A stretch of 6,722 bases of DNA, taken from contig JAPJRE010000220.1 in NCBI GenBank assembly GCA_030824725.1, forward strand, positions 1 through 6,722, given 5' to 3'. Below the pieces are notes generated by a model that did no database searches, was not told the origin of the DNA, and saw only the letters and a program-made list of their open reading frames with translations. Positions 1-5,921 of the stretch are shown here, piece by piece; the first letter of the stretch is position 1; every line of letters begins with the position of its first letter. The DNA is from Sphingomonas sp. (lineage in GTDB: Bacteria > Pseudomonadota > Alphaproteobacteria > Sphingomonadales > Sphingomonadaceae). The position numbers and the translations under genes are program-made.

Positions 1-75
1 GCCGGGGACGACGACCGCGCTTCGCGACGCGGCGGAGGCCGCCGGCGTCGCCGATCCCGTCCCCGTCGGGATCAC
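1..75 (-). CDS. Possible 5' end of a leftward gene (partial)
   Basis: I do not recognise this protein. A GTG at 75-73 on the minus strand is followed by 25 open codons to the window edge, reading MIPTGTGSATPAASAAS and onward with third positions almost all G or C. The main support is an excellent Shine-Dalgarno stretch, GGGGGAGG (positions 88-81), five bases before the GTG. If real, the gene is divergent from the response regulator, with about 90 bases of shared upstream DNA. The Ala/Ser/Thr-rich start gives no clue to function and shows no clear signal peptide within the visible part. A plus-strand frame ending at a TAG (158-160) is also open here and equally G/C-rich at third positions. Its tail looks less protein-like, so I prefer the minus reading, with low confidence. 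Confidence 0.3.
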   Translation of the reverse strand, partial: MIPTGTGSATPAASAASRSAVVVPG

Positions 76-170
76 AAGCGCCTCCCCCGTCGCTTCACCG
101 CGGCGCCTGTGGACCTCCTCCCTCCCGCCCGGCTCTTTTCCCCACCGGCAAAGGCGCTAGTCTGTTGGTC

Positions 171-890
171 ATGTCCGAGGTTCCCCACCTGCTGCTCGTC
201 GACGACGAGCGATCGATCCGCGAGCCGCTCGCGCAATATCTCACCAAGCAGGGGTTCCGCGTCACCCAGGCCGGCGACGCCGAGAGCGCGCGTGCCCGGA
301 TCAACGCCTATGCGATCGATCTCGTCGTGCTCGATATCATGATGCCCGGCGAGGACGGGCTGAGCCTGTGTCGCCATATCCGCGAGACCAGTGAGACCCC
401 GGTCATTCTGCTGACCGCGCGGAGCGAGGAGACCGATCGCATCGTCGGGCTGGAAATGGGGGCCGACGACTATGTCGTGAAGCCGTTCAGCCCGCGCGAG
501 CTTTCCGCGCGGATCAAGGTGGTCCTGCGCCGCTGGTCCGCCGGCGGCGCCAAGCAGCATGCCCCGGAAGCGGGCTCCTTCGCCTTTGCCGGTTGGGTGC
601 TGCGCACCGGCGAGCGCACGCTGGTCGATCGCGAAGGGGTGTCGGTGCCGCTATCCACCGGGGAATACAACCTGCTGCACGCGCTGGTCACCCGCCCCCG
701 GCAGGTACTCACCCGCGACCAGTTGCTCGACCTGACCCAGGGGCGCGAGGCGGCGGCGTTCGATCGGGCAATCGACAACCAGGTCAGCCGGCTCCGCAAG
801 AAGATCGAGCCCGATCCGAAGACCCCCTCGATCATCAAGACGGTATGGGGCGGCGGCTATACGCTGGCGGCCGAGGTCACCCGGCTTTGA
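171..890 (+). CDS. OmpR-family DNA-binding response regulator
   Basis: Cytoplasmic two-component response regulator of 239 residues, the usual OmpR/PhoB length. Residues 5-121 form the receiver domain: acidic pair D11-D12, phosphoacceptor D55 (in VVLDIMMPGEDG), conserved T82 (LLTAR) and K104 (VVKPFSPRE). Residues about 137-233 form the winged-helix DNA-binding domain, with the recognition-helix region around DRAIDNQVSRLRKKIE and the C-terminal hairpin KTVWGGGYTL typical of OmpR relatives. By family knowledge it is phosphorylated by the kinase encoded immediately downstream and binds direct repeats in target promoters; the targets cannot be read here. Start choice: ATG at 171 places the first strand (PHLLLVDDE) at the normal distance. 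A TTG at 165, two codons upstream in frame, is better placed behind a weak AAAGGCG at 150-156, so the protein could begin MVMSEV. OmpR, RstA and PetR-like regulators all share these features, so no gene symbol is given. Confidence 0.95.
   Translation: MSEVPHLLLVDDERSIREPLAQYLTKQGFRVTQAGDAESARARINAYAIDLVVLDIMMPGEDGLSLCRHIRETSETPVILLTARSEETDRIVGLEMGADDYVVKPFSPRELSARIKVVLRRWSAGGAKQHAPEAGSFAFAGWVLRTGERTLVDREGVSVPLSTGEYNLLHALVTRPRQVLTRDQLLDLTQGREAAAFDRAIDNQVSRLRKKIEPDPKTPSIIKTVWGGGYTLAAEVTRL
873..889 (+). promoter_or_regulatory. Ribosome binding site and TTG start of the kinase inside the regulator gene
   Basis: GAGG at 873-876 lies ten bases before the TTG at 887-889, all within the last codons of the response regulator. 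The TTG shares bases with the TGA stop (888-890), the classic stop/start arrangement of coupled genes but with the weak start codon TTG in place of ATG. This decides the kinase start; the exact start is inferred, not proven. Confidence 0.6.
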
Positions 891-2266
891 CGCGCTTCCT
901 TCCCACCAGCCTGGTTGCGCGGATCGCGTTGCTGGTCGCCGCGGCGCTGTTCGTCGCGCAGGCGATCAATTTCAGCTTCCTGTTCCATGAACGGCAGCGG
1001 GCCCGCTTCGCCCTCGTCATCTCGCCGGCGACGACCCGGCTCGCCGATGCGGCCGAGCGGCTGCTGGCACTGCAGCGCGAGACCCCGCCCCAGCCGGGCA
1101 TGCCCGAACGCCAGGCGCTTTCCGACCCGCGGACCCATGTGCGGCTGCACACCGAAAACCCTTTCGTCGGGGAAGGCGATCGCCGCGCCGATGTCGAGCG
1201 CGACCTTCGCCGCGGGCTCGAAGATGCCGGCTTGCGTGCCGGACGGATCACCGCGGTGCTGCGGCCGGTGGACGCCCGCCGGCTGCGCGACCCGAGGATG
1301 AACCCGCTCCGCGCCGATCGGCTGCGCCGGATGGGCGCGGAGATGCTGGTTGCGGTAGAGATCCCCGGCAAGGGATGGCTGACCCTCGCCAGCCCCTGGC
1401 CGCGCAACGAGTTCGACCTGTTCTGGCAGCTCGCCGCGCAGACGCTGATCCTCTATGTCGTGGTGCTGGTACCGGTGCTGCTGGTCGGGCGACGCATCGC
1501 GCGGCCGCTGCGGACCCTGACCGAGGCGGCCCGCACCTTCCGCCCCGGCGGCGACGCCATTCCGATCCGCGAGCGCGGGCCGAGCGACGTCCGCGCGCTG
1601 ATCGCCGCCTTTAACGCCCTCAGCCGCCGCGTGACCACGATGCTCGACGAGAAGGACCGCATGCTCGGCGCGATCGGGCACGATCTGCGGACGCCGCTGC
1701 AGGCGCTGCGCGTACGGATCGAATCGGTCGAGGACGAGGACGACCGAACGCGGATGGCCGACACGGTGAACGAGATGAGCCGCACGCTGGACGACATCCT
1801 GTCGCTGGCACGGCTGGGGCGACCCAGCGAGCCCAATACCGATGTCGATCTCGGCGCGCTCGTCGACGCGGTGGTCGAGGATTTCCGCGATCTCGATCAC
1901 GACGTGACCTTCGAGGAGCCGGCGCGGCTGAAGATGCGGCTGCGCCCCACGCTGATGCGGCGCGCGGTGCGCAACCTGCTCGAAAACGCCGTGAAATATG
2001 CCGGTGGTGCCGAAGTGCGGCTGATCGCGGAGGCGGAGCGGGTCACGATCGAGATATGCGATCGCGGGCCGGGCATCCCGGCGGACAAGCTGGAGATGGT
2101 GTTCAACCCGTTCACCCGCCTGGAGGAGTCGCGCAACCGCGACACCGGCGGCATCGGGCTCGGCCTCGCGCTGGCGCGGGCGATCGTCAACGATGCCGGC
2201 GGCACGATCGCGCTGGCCAATCGCGCGGGCGGCGGGCTTGTCGCAACGATCACGCTGCCGCGTTGA
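887..2266 (+). CDS. Membrane sensor histidine kinase (EnvZ-like architecture)
   Basis: Partner kinase of the preceding regulator, 459 residues. Domains in order: a short cytoplasmic N-terminus; transmembrane segment 1 (about 9-33); a periplasmic sensor region of about 150 residues rich in Arg and charged residues, with no domain I recognise; transmembrane segment 2 (about 183-201, TLILYVVVLVPVLLV); HAMP linker (about 202-254, starting GRRIARPLRTL); and a dimerisation/phosphotransfer helix with the H-box GAIGHDLRTPL, phosphorylated His265. The ATPase domain follows: N-box NLLENAVKYA (363-372), G1 box DRGPGIP (392-398), F-box FNPFTRLE (406-413) and G2 box GGIGLGLALA (421-430). All catalytic boxes are intact. 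Start choice: TTG at 887 overlaps the regulator's stop codon (TTGA, 887-890) and has GAGG at 873-876. The frame is open far upstream but only as an overlap with the regulator gene. No later start keeps the basic N-terminus before the first membrane helix. The overlap implies translational coupling. The signal sensed is unknown. Confidence 0.94.
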   Translation: MTRFLPTSLVARIALLVAAALFVAQAINFSFLFHERQRARFALVISPATTRLADAAERLLALQRETPPQPGMPERQALSDPRTHVRLHTENPFVGEGDRRADVERDLRRGLEDAGLRAGRITAVLRPVDARRLRDPRMNPLRADRLRRMGAEMLVAVEIPGKGWLTLASPWPRNEFDLFWQLAAQTLILYVVVLVPVLLVGRRIARPLRTLTEAARTFRPGGDAIPIRERGPSDVRALIAAFNALSRRVTTMLDEKDRMLGAIGHDLRTPLQALRVRIESVEDEDDRTRMADTVNEMSRTLDDILSLARLGRPSEPNTDVDLGALVDAVVEDFRDLDHDVTFEEPARLKMRLRPTLMRRAVRNLLENAVKYAGGAEVRLIAEAERVTIEICDRGPGIPADKLEMVFNPFTRLEESRNRDTGGIGLGLALARAIVNDAGGTIALANRAGGGLVATITLPR

Positions 2267-2396
2267 GAGCCCGGTCCATAGCCCCTCCTACTCGGAGGAC
2301 GGGTTGGGGCGGAGGGATCCCAGAGCAGACGTTGCCTCGGTGAGACACAGCCCCGTCCCGATCCTACATCATGCGAACAGCGCCCCCGCAGAATGC

Positions 2397-2433
2397 AAAA
2401 AGGCCGCGCTCCCCCTCGGAAACGCGGCCCTTT
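2397..2433 (-). terminator. Rho-independent terminator of ndk, possibly bidirectional
   Basis: A perfect 7-bp stem pairs GGCCGCG (2402-2408) with CGCGGCC (2423-2429) around a 14-base loop. Read leftward, the direction of ndk, the stem is followed by five T residues (complement of AAAAA at 2397-2401) and lies about 27 bases after the ndk stop codon, a textbook position. Read rightward, the tail is only CTTTCT, so termination of kinase transcripts from the left would be weaker. The two flanking genes are convergent, so sharing one hairpin is plausible. Confidence 0.8.
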
Positions 2434-2456
2434 CTACACCGTCAATCCTCGGCGGT

Positions 2457-2879
2457 TCAGCCGACGATTTCTTCCGGCTTGAAGAAGAAGGCGATCTCGA
2501 TCGCGGCATTCTCTTCCGAATCCGAACCATGGACCGAATTGGCTTCGATCGACTCGGCCAGTTCCTTGCGGATCGTGCCCGGCTCTGCGTTTGCCGGGTT
2601 GGTCGCGCCCATGATGTCACGGTTGCGCTGCACGGCGTTCTCGCCCTCGAGCACCTGCACCACGACCGGACCCGAGATCATGAACTCGACGAGGTCGTTG
2701 AAGAAGGGGCGCTCCTTGTGGACGCCGTAGAAGCCCTCGGCCTGCTCGCGGCTCATCTGGATGCGCTTGGAAGCGACGACGCGCAGGCCGGCCTCCTCCA
2801 GCATCTTGGTGACCGCGCCGGTCAGGTTGCGGCGGGTGGCATCGGGCTTGATGATCGAAAAGGTCCGGGTCGCGGCCAT
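2457..2879 (-). CDS. ndk: Nucleoside diphosphate kinase
   Basis: Cytoplasmic enzyme that transfers the gamma-phosphate of ATP to other nucleoside diphosphates through a phosphohistidine, balancing NTP and dNTP pools. The protein is 140 residues, the normal bacterial length. It begins MAATRTFSIIKPDA, with the conserved KPD (Lys11) at the nucleotide site. The active-site motif NSVHGSDS is at 114-121, giving catalytic His117. Conserved GxxGATNPxxAxPGTIR-type sequence is present as IMGATNPANAEPGTIR (89-104), and the C-terminal FFFKPEEIV is typical. ATG at 2879 has AGGAG (2894-2890) ten bases upstream. It lies 74 bases downstream of holC on the same strand and is probably co-transcribed with it, ending at the hairpin at about 2400-2430. 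No anomalies seen. Confidence 0.98.
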   Translation of the reverse strand: MAATRTFSIIKPDATRRNLTGAVTKMLEEAGLRVVASKRIQMSREQAEGFYGVHKERPFFNDLVEFMISGPVVVQVLEGENAVQRNRDIMGATNPANAEPGTIRKELAESIEANSVHGSDSEENAAIEIAFFFKPEEIVG

Positions 2880-2916
2880 GGCCGTGCGGCTCCTGTTATT
2901 GATGATGGAAGGAAGT

Positions 2917-2938
2917 GGCGGCTCCCTAGTCCTCCGCC
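2917..2938 (-). other. Small inverted repeat between holC and ndk
   Basis: GGCGG (2917-2921) and CCGCC (2934-2938) can pair with a 12-base loop in the 74-base gap between holC and ndk. No T-run follows in the leftward direction, so it is not a convincing terminator. It could be a weak processing or attenuation hairpin, or simply chance in GC-rich DNA. Confidence 0.2.
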
Positions 2939-2953
2939 GTCTTCAATGCAAGC

Positions 2954-3394
2954 TCAGGCGACTTGCGCCCAGCGGCCATTTTCGTCCTGTCGCCAATAGC
3001 GCCGTTCCACGCCCTCGCGCTCGCCCAGCGCCCGCCAGGCGGCACGCGCCGCGCCGATGCTATCCTCGTCGAACAAGTGGAAGGCGCGATCGAAGGCGAG
3101 CGCCTCGTCGCGCCAGATGCCGTCGACCAACGCGACGTTGCGGGCCTGGTTCACCGGCGTGATGGCCTCGGCAATCAGCGCGGGCTGGTCGGCATCCCAG
3201 TCCCCCCCGGCCTGGGCGTGCGGCAGGAAGCTCGCGGCATTGTAGCTCCACAACAGCTGGTCGATGCGGCTGCGTAGCAGCGGATCCTCCGCCACGATCA
3301 GCAGCCGGCCGCCGCCGCCCAGCACCCGATCGGCGATGGACGGCAGCACGCGATCGAGCGGCGCAAGGGTTAGGTGATAGAAATCGACCTGCAT
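2954..3394 (-). CDS. holC: DNA polymerase III subunit chi
   Basis: Accessory subunit of the DNA polymerase III holoenzyme clamp loader; in the E. coli family chi binds psi and the C-terminal tail of single-strand binding protein. The product is 146 residues, close to the family norm. Recognisable features are the N-terminal MQVDFYHLT strand, the Walker-like but non-catalytic core LGGGGRLLIVAEDPLL (25-40), the family hallmark around residues 44-59 (IDQLLWSYNAASFLPH, equivalent to the L-W...SF-PH motif of E. coli HolC) and the late region RAFHLFDED. ATG at 3394 is chosen because AAGGGG sits six bases upstream on the minus strand. The reading frame remains open for hundreds of codons upstream, but that part is antisense to lptD and not coding. 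It is followed by ndk on the same strand and divergent from lptD. Confidence rests on whole-protein resemblance rather than a catalytic motif. Confidence 0.92.
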   Translation of the reverse strand: MQVDFYHLTLAPLDRVLPSIADRVLGGGGRLLIVAEDPLLRSRIDQLLWSYNAASFLPHAQAGGDWDADQPALIAEAITPVNQARNVALVDGIWRDEALAFDRAFHLFDEDSIGAARAAWRALGEREGVERRYWRQDENGRWAQVA

Positions 3395-3396
3395 GC

Positions 3397-3406
3397 GGGG
3401 CCCCTT
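3397..3406 (-). promoter_or_regulatory. holC ribosome binding site inside a GGGGCCCC palindrome
   Basis: The Shine-Dalgarno sequence of holC (AAGGGG, read on the minus strand, positions 3406-3401) overlaps the 8-base self-complementary GGGGCCCC at 3397-3404. It ends six bases before the ATG. A transcript could pair with another copy of itself here, but the palindrome has no loop and cannot fold as an ordinary hairpin. Confidence 0.5.
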
Positions 3407-3417
3407 AGCCCGGATGT

Positions 3418-3433
3418 GCGTTGGGGCCAACGC
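3418..3433. repeat. Perfect 16-base dyad in the holC/lptD divergent region
   Basis: GCGTTGG (3418-3424), a 2-base centre GG, and CCAACGC (3427-3433) form an exact inverted repeat with 7-base arms. It lies 23 bases upstream of the holC start and 84 bases upstream of the lptD GTG, inside the only DNA that can hold both promoters. No T-run follows on either side, so a terminator is unlikely. A dimeric-repressor operator is the natural reading, but no regulator is known from the sequence. Confidence 0.45.
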
Positions 3434-3507
3434 GCTGCCGTTGCGGAGGCGCAATCGCTGCGATAGGGCACGAGGATGCCCGTCTGCCGGGGAGTGTCGA
3501 TAAAGGT

Positions 3508-3520
3508 GGGAGTTTTCGTG
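3508..3520 (+). promoter_or_regulatory. Ribosome binding site that sets the lptD GTG start
   Basis: GGGAG (3508-3512, within GGTGGGAG) is five bases before GTG at 3518-3520. Starting here gives a clean signal peptide with an MKRK head. The upstream in-frame ATG at 3476 has GAGG directly abutting it with no spacer, and would add 14 residues (MPVCRGVSIKVGVF) that spoil the signal-peptide head. Confidence 0.7.
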
Positions 3521-5821
3521 AAGCGCAAGGCCATGTTCGTCCCGGCCGCGCTCGGTCTGTGCTTCGCGGCTCAGGCACGTGCCCAGCAGGCGCCCGATTC
3601 GCGCCCCCTGCCCGCAGAACAGGCGGCCGGCGCCGCCGCGCCCGCCGCCGACCTGCAGGACCGGTCGGTCGAGCCCGCCCCGCCCTCGCCTACCGGGCTG
3701 TCCGACGATCCCAACCAGGTGCAGTTCACCGCCGACCAGCTCGATTATGACATGAACAACGATGTCGTGATCGCGAGCGGCGACGTGCGCATGTATCGCG
3801 AGAGCAACCGCCTCCGTGCCGACAAGGTCACCTGGGACCGCCGCACCGGCAAGGTGATGGCCACCGGCAACATCGTCGTCGCCAATCCGCAGGGCGATGC
3901 CGCCTATGGCGACAGCATCGAGCTGACCGACACGCTGAAGGACGGCGTGGTCGACAACATGCTGGTCGTGCTCGAGGCGGGCGGCCGCATCGCCGCCGCG
4001 CGCGGCTCGCGCAACGACGGCGGCGTGATCACGGTCGAGAACGCGGCCTATACGCCCTGCTCCGTCACCGACAGCTCGGGCTGCCCCAAGGAGCCGTCGT
4101 GGAAGATCACCGCCGATCGCGTGGTCTATGATCCGGCCAAGCACCGGCTGCGCTACAAGGGCGCGCGCATCTCGGTCTTCGGCTTCGCGACGATCCCGCT
4201 GCCCGCTTTCTCGCATCCGGCGGGCGGTCAGAGCGACTCGGGCTTCCTGACCCCCGATGCGCGCTACAGCCGCACCAACGGATTCCAGGTCGCCCTGCCC
4301 TATTTCTTCAGCATTGCACCCAATCGCGACCTCACCGTCACCCCGCGCGTCTTTTCCGACGCGCTGCCGATGCTGCAGGCGGATTATCGCGAGCTCAACA
4401 GCCTCGGCGCCTTCCGCGTGCAGGCCTATGGCACCTATAGCCGCCGCTCGGACGACCTGACCGTCGCGCCGACGCCGGGCACGCTGCGCAACGACTTCCG
4501 CGGCTATGTCGATCTGGTCGGCCGCTACCAGCTGGATCCGAGCTGGGACGTGCGCGCCTCGCTCCGCGTCGCCAGCGACCGCACCTTCCTGCGGCGCTAC
4601 GACGTCTCGCGCGACGACCGGCTGCGCAACAACGTGGCGATCGAGCGGATCGATGCCGACAGCTATTTCGTGATCAACGCCTGGGCGGTGCAGACGCTGC
4701 GCGTCGGCGATCGCCAGGGGCTTCAGCCCGTCGCGCTGCCCGAGATCGACTATCGCCGCCGCCTCGACGATGGCATGCTCGGCGGCAAGTTCGATTTCCA
4801 GGTCAACACGCTGGCGCTCACCCGCACCGGCGGCCAGGATACCCAGCGCGCCTTCACCAGCGCGCAGTGGAGCATCCGCCGGCTGACCAACTGGGGCCAG
4901 GAAGTCAGCCTCACCGCCTATACGCGCGGCGACGTCTACAACACCTCCGACACGATCGCGACCGCGGTGGCGAGCTATCGCGGCGAGAACGGCTTCCGAT
5001 TTCGCGGGATTGCCGCGGGCGCGATCGACGTCAAATGGCCGTTCGTCGGCGACGTTCTCGGCGGCTCGCAGCGGATCACCCCGCGTGTCCAGGTCGTCGC
5101 CGCGCCGCATCTCGCCAACTTGGAAGTCCCCAACGAGGACGCCCGCGCCGTCGACCTGGAGGATTCCAACCTCTTCGCGCTCAATCGCTTCGCCGGCTAT
5201 GACCGGTTCGAGGATTCGACGCGCTTCACCTACGGCCTGGATTACGCGCTCTACCTGCCGGGGATCAGCGTCGAGGCGAATGTCGGCCAGAGCTACCGCC
5301 TGACCACTCGTCCCTCGCTGTTCCCCAACGGCACCGGCCTCACCGATCGCATGTCCGACATCGTCGGGCGCACGGTGTTCCGCTTCCACGATTTCGTCAG
5401 CCTCACCCACCGTTACCGGCTCGACAAGGACGGGCTGGCGGTACGCCGCAACGAGATCGACATGTCGGTCGGCTCGCGCGCCACCTATGTCACGGTCGGC
5501 TATCTGCGGCTCAACCGCAATGTCGATCCGACGCTGGAGGACCTGCAGGACCGCGAGGAGCTGCGCCTAGGTGCCCGCGTCCAGTTCGCCCGCTTCTGGT
5601 CGCTGTCGGGCTCGACGCTGATCGACCTGACCGACAAGCAGGAAGACCCGCTGTCGCTGGCCAATGGTTTCCAGCCGATCCGCCACCGCATCGGGCTGTT
5701 CTACGAGGATGACTGCCTGCGCATCGGCACCACCTGGCGGCGTGACTATGCCACCACCGGCGACGCGCAGCGCGGCAACTCCTATCTGCTTACCCTCGCC
5801 TTCAAGAACCTGGGCCGCTAG
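3518..5821 (+). CDS. lptD: LPS-assembly protein LptD (OstA/Imp)
   Basis: Outer-membrane beta-barrel that, plugged by LptE, inserts lipopolysaccharide into the outer leaflet as the last step of the Lpt bridge. The product is 767 residues (E. coli LptD is 784). Residues 1-22 are a signal peptide: MKRK head, hydrophobic core FVPAALGLCFAA, likely cleavage after AQARA. A Pro/Ala-rich linker (about 24-65) precedes the LptA-like OstA jellyroll (about 68-230), with repeats such as FTADQLDYDMNNDVVIASG. The barrel occupies roughly 240-767 and contains the family hallmark LFALNRFAGYDRFEDSTRFTYG (552-573). Mature cysteines are C181, C189 and C733. C733 is in YEDDC, the place of the E. coli Cys724-Cys725 pair, and C181/C189 lie in the YTPC...C..EPSW segment. 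It is read away from holC and is followed after 100 bases by surA, its expected chaperone partner. The GTG start is discussed at its ribosome binding site. No truncation or frameshift seen. Confidence 0.97.
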   Translation: MKRKAMFVPAALGLCFAAQARAQQAPDSRPLPAEQAAGAAAPAADLQDRSVEPAPPSPTGLSDDPNQVQFTADQLDYDMNNDVVIASGDVRMYRESNRLRADKVTWDRRTGKVMATGNIVVANPQGDAAYGDSIELTDTLKDGVVDNMLVVLEAGGRIAAARGSRNDGGVITVENAAYTPCSVTDSSGCPKEPSWKITADRVVYDPAKHRLRYKGARISVFGFATIPLPAFSHPAGGQSDSGFLTPDARYSRTNGFQVALPYFFSIAPNRDLTVTPRVFSDALPMLQADYRELNSLGAFRVQAYGTYSRRSDDLTVAPTPGTLRNDFRGYVDLVGRYQLDPSWDVRASLRVASDRTFLRRYDVSRDDRLRNNVAIERIDADSYFVINAWAVQTLRVGDRQGLQPVALPEIDYRRRLDDGMLGGKFDFQVNTLALTRTGGQDTQRAFTSAQWSIRRLTNWGQEVSLTAYTRGDVYNTSDTIATAVASYRGENGFRFRGIAAGAIDVKWPFVGDVLGGSQRITPRVQVVAAPHLANLEVPNEDARAVDLEDSNLFALNRFAGYDRFEDSTRFTYGLDYALYLPGISVEANVGQSYRLTTRPSLFPNGTGLTDRMSDIVGRTVFRFHDFVSLTHRYRLDKDGLAVRRNEIDMSVGSRATYVTVGYLRLNRNVDPTLEDLQDREELRLGARVQFARFWSLSGSTLIDLTDKQEDPLSLANGFQPIRHRIGLFYEDDCLRIGTTWRRDYATTGDAQRGNSYLLTLAFKNLGR

Positions 5822-5854
5822 AAGGCCCCGCCTGGGGGGGATTCGGCGCTCAGC

Positions 5855-5885
5855 CTTGGTTCAGGCACAATTGCGCTATAAGCGC
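5855..5885 (+). promoter_or_regulatory. Candidate promoter of surA with a palindrome over the -10 region
   Basis: In the gap between lptD and surA, CTTGGTT (5855-5861) and GCTATAA (5875-5881) are separated by 13 bases. This resembles the alphaproteobacterial heat-shock sigma (RpoH) pattern CTTG...CYTAT, with mismatches. Alternatively, TTGGTT and TATAAG with a 15-base spacer would be a poor housekeeping promoter. The -10 part is embedded in the palindrome GCGCT-ATA-AGCGC (5873-5885). Transcription would begin near 5890, leaving a leader of about 30 bases. This is pattern matching by eye only. Confidence 0.35.
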
Positions 5886-5921
5886 TGCTTCCCGTTTGAG
5901 GATAAGGGTCGTTCTGAAGTG

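Noticed and set aside
593..886. Upstream extension of the kinase frame to an ATG at 593
   Set aside because: It lies wholly inside the response regulator's DNA-binding domain in another frame and reads as Arg/Gly/Pro-rich shadow sequence.
857..1900. 347-codon minus-strand open frame antisense to the kinase
   Set aside because: The plus strand encodes an intact kinase with all catalytic boxes; the antisense product is rich in Arg, Gln and His, with no recognisable domain or ribosome binding site.
2282..2315. CCTCC/GGAGG hairpin after the kinase gene as a terminator
   Set aside because: The stem is only five pairs (2284-2288 with 2294-2298) and no T-run follows.
2193..2999. 268-codon plus-strand open frame across the kinase end and ndk
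   Set aside because: It is mostly antisense to ndk, whose motifs are complete, and it passes straight through the terminator hairpin.
3441..3467. TTGCGG/GATAGG pair as the lptD promoter
   Set aside because: The spacer is 15 bases and both hexamers match the consensus poorly; such matches are common by chance, so it is not listed as a feature.
2954..5410. 818-codon minus-strand open frame running from within lptD into holC
   Set aside because: Only the last 146 codons are holC. The rest is antisense to a clearly coding lptD and reads as low-complexity Ala/Gly/Arg/Asp sequence, as expected when a GC-rich gene is read backward. The ribosome binding site at 3406-3401 marks the true start.
5826..5840. 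CCCC-GCCT-GGGG hairpin and seven-G run after lptD as a terminator
   Set aside because: The stem is four pairs and no T-run follows, so it does not look like an intrinsic terminator; read-through from lptD into surA remains possible.
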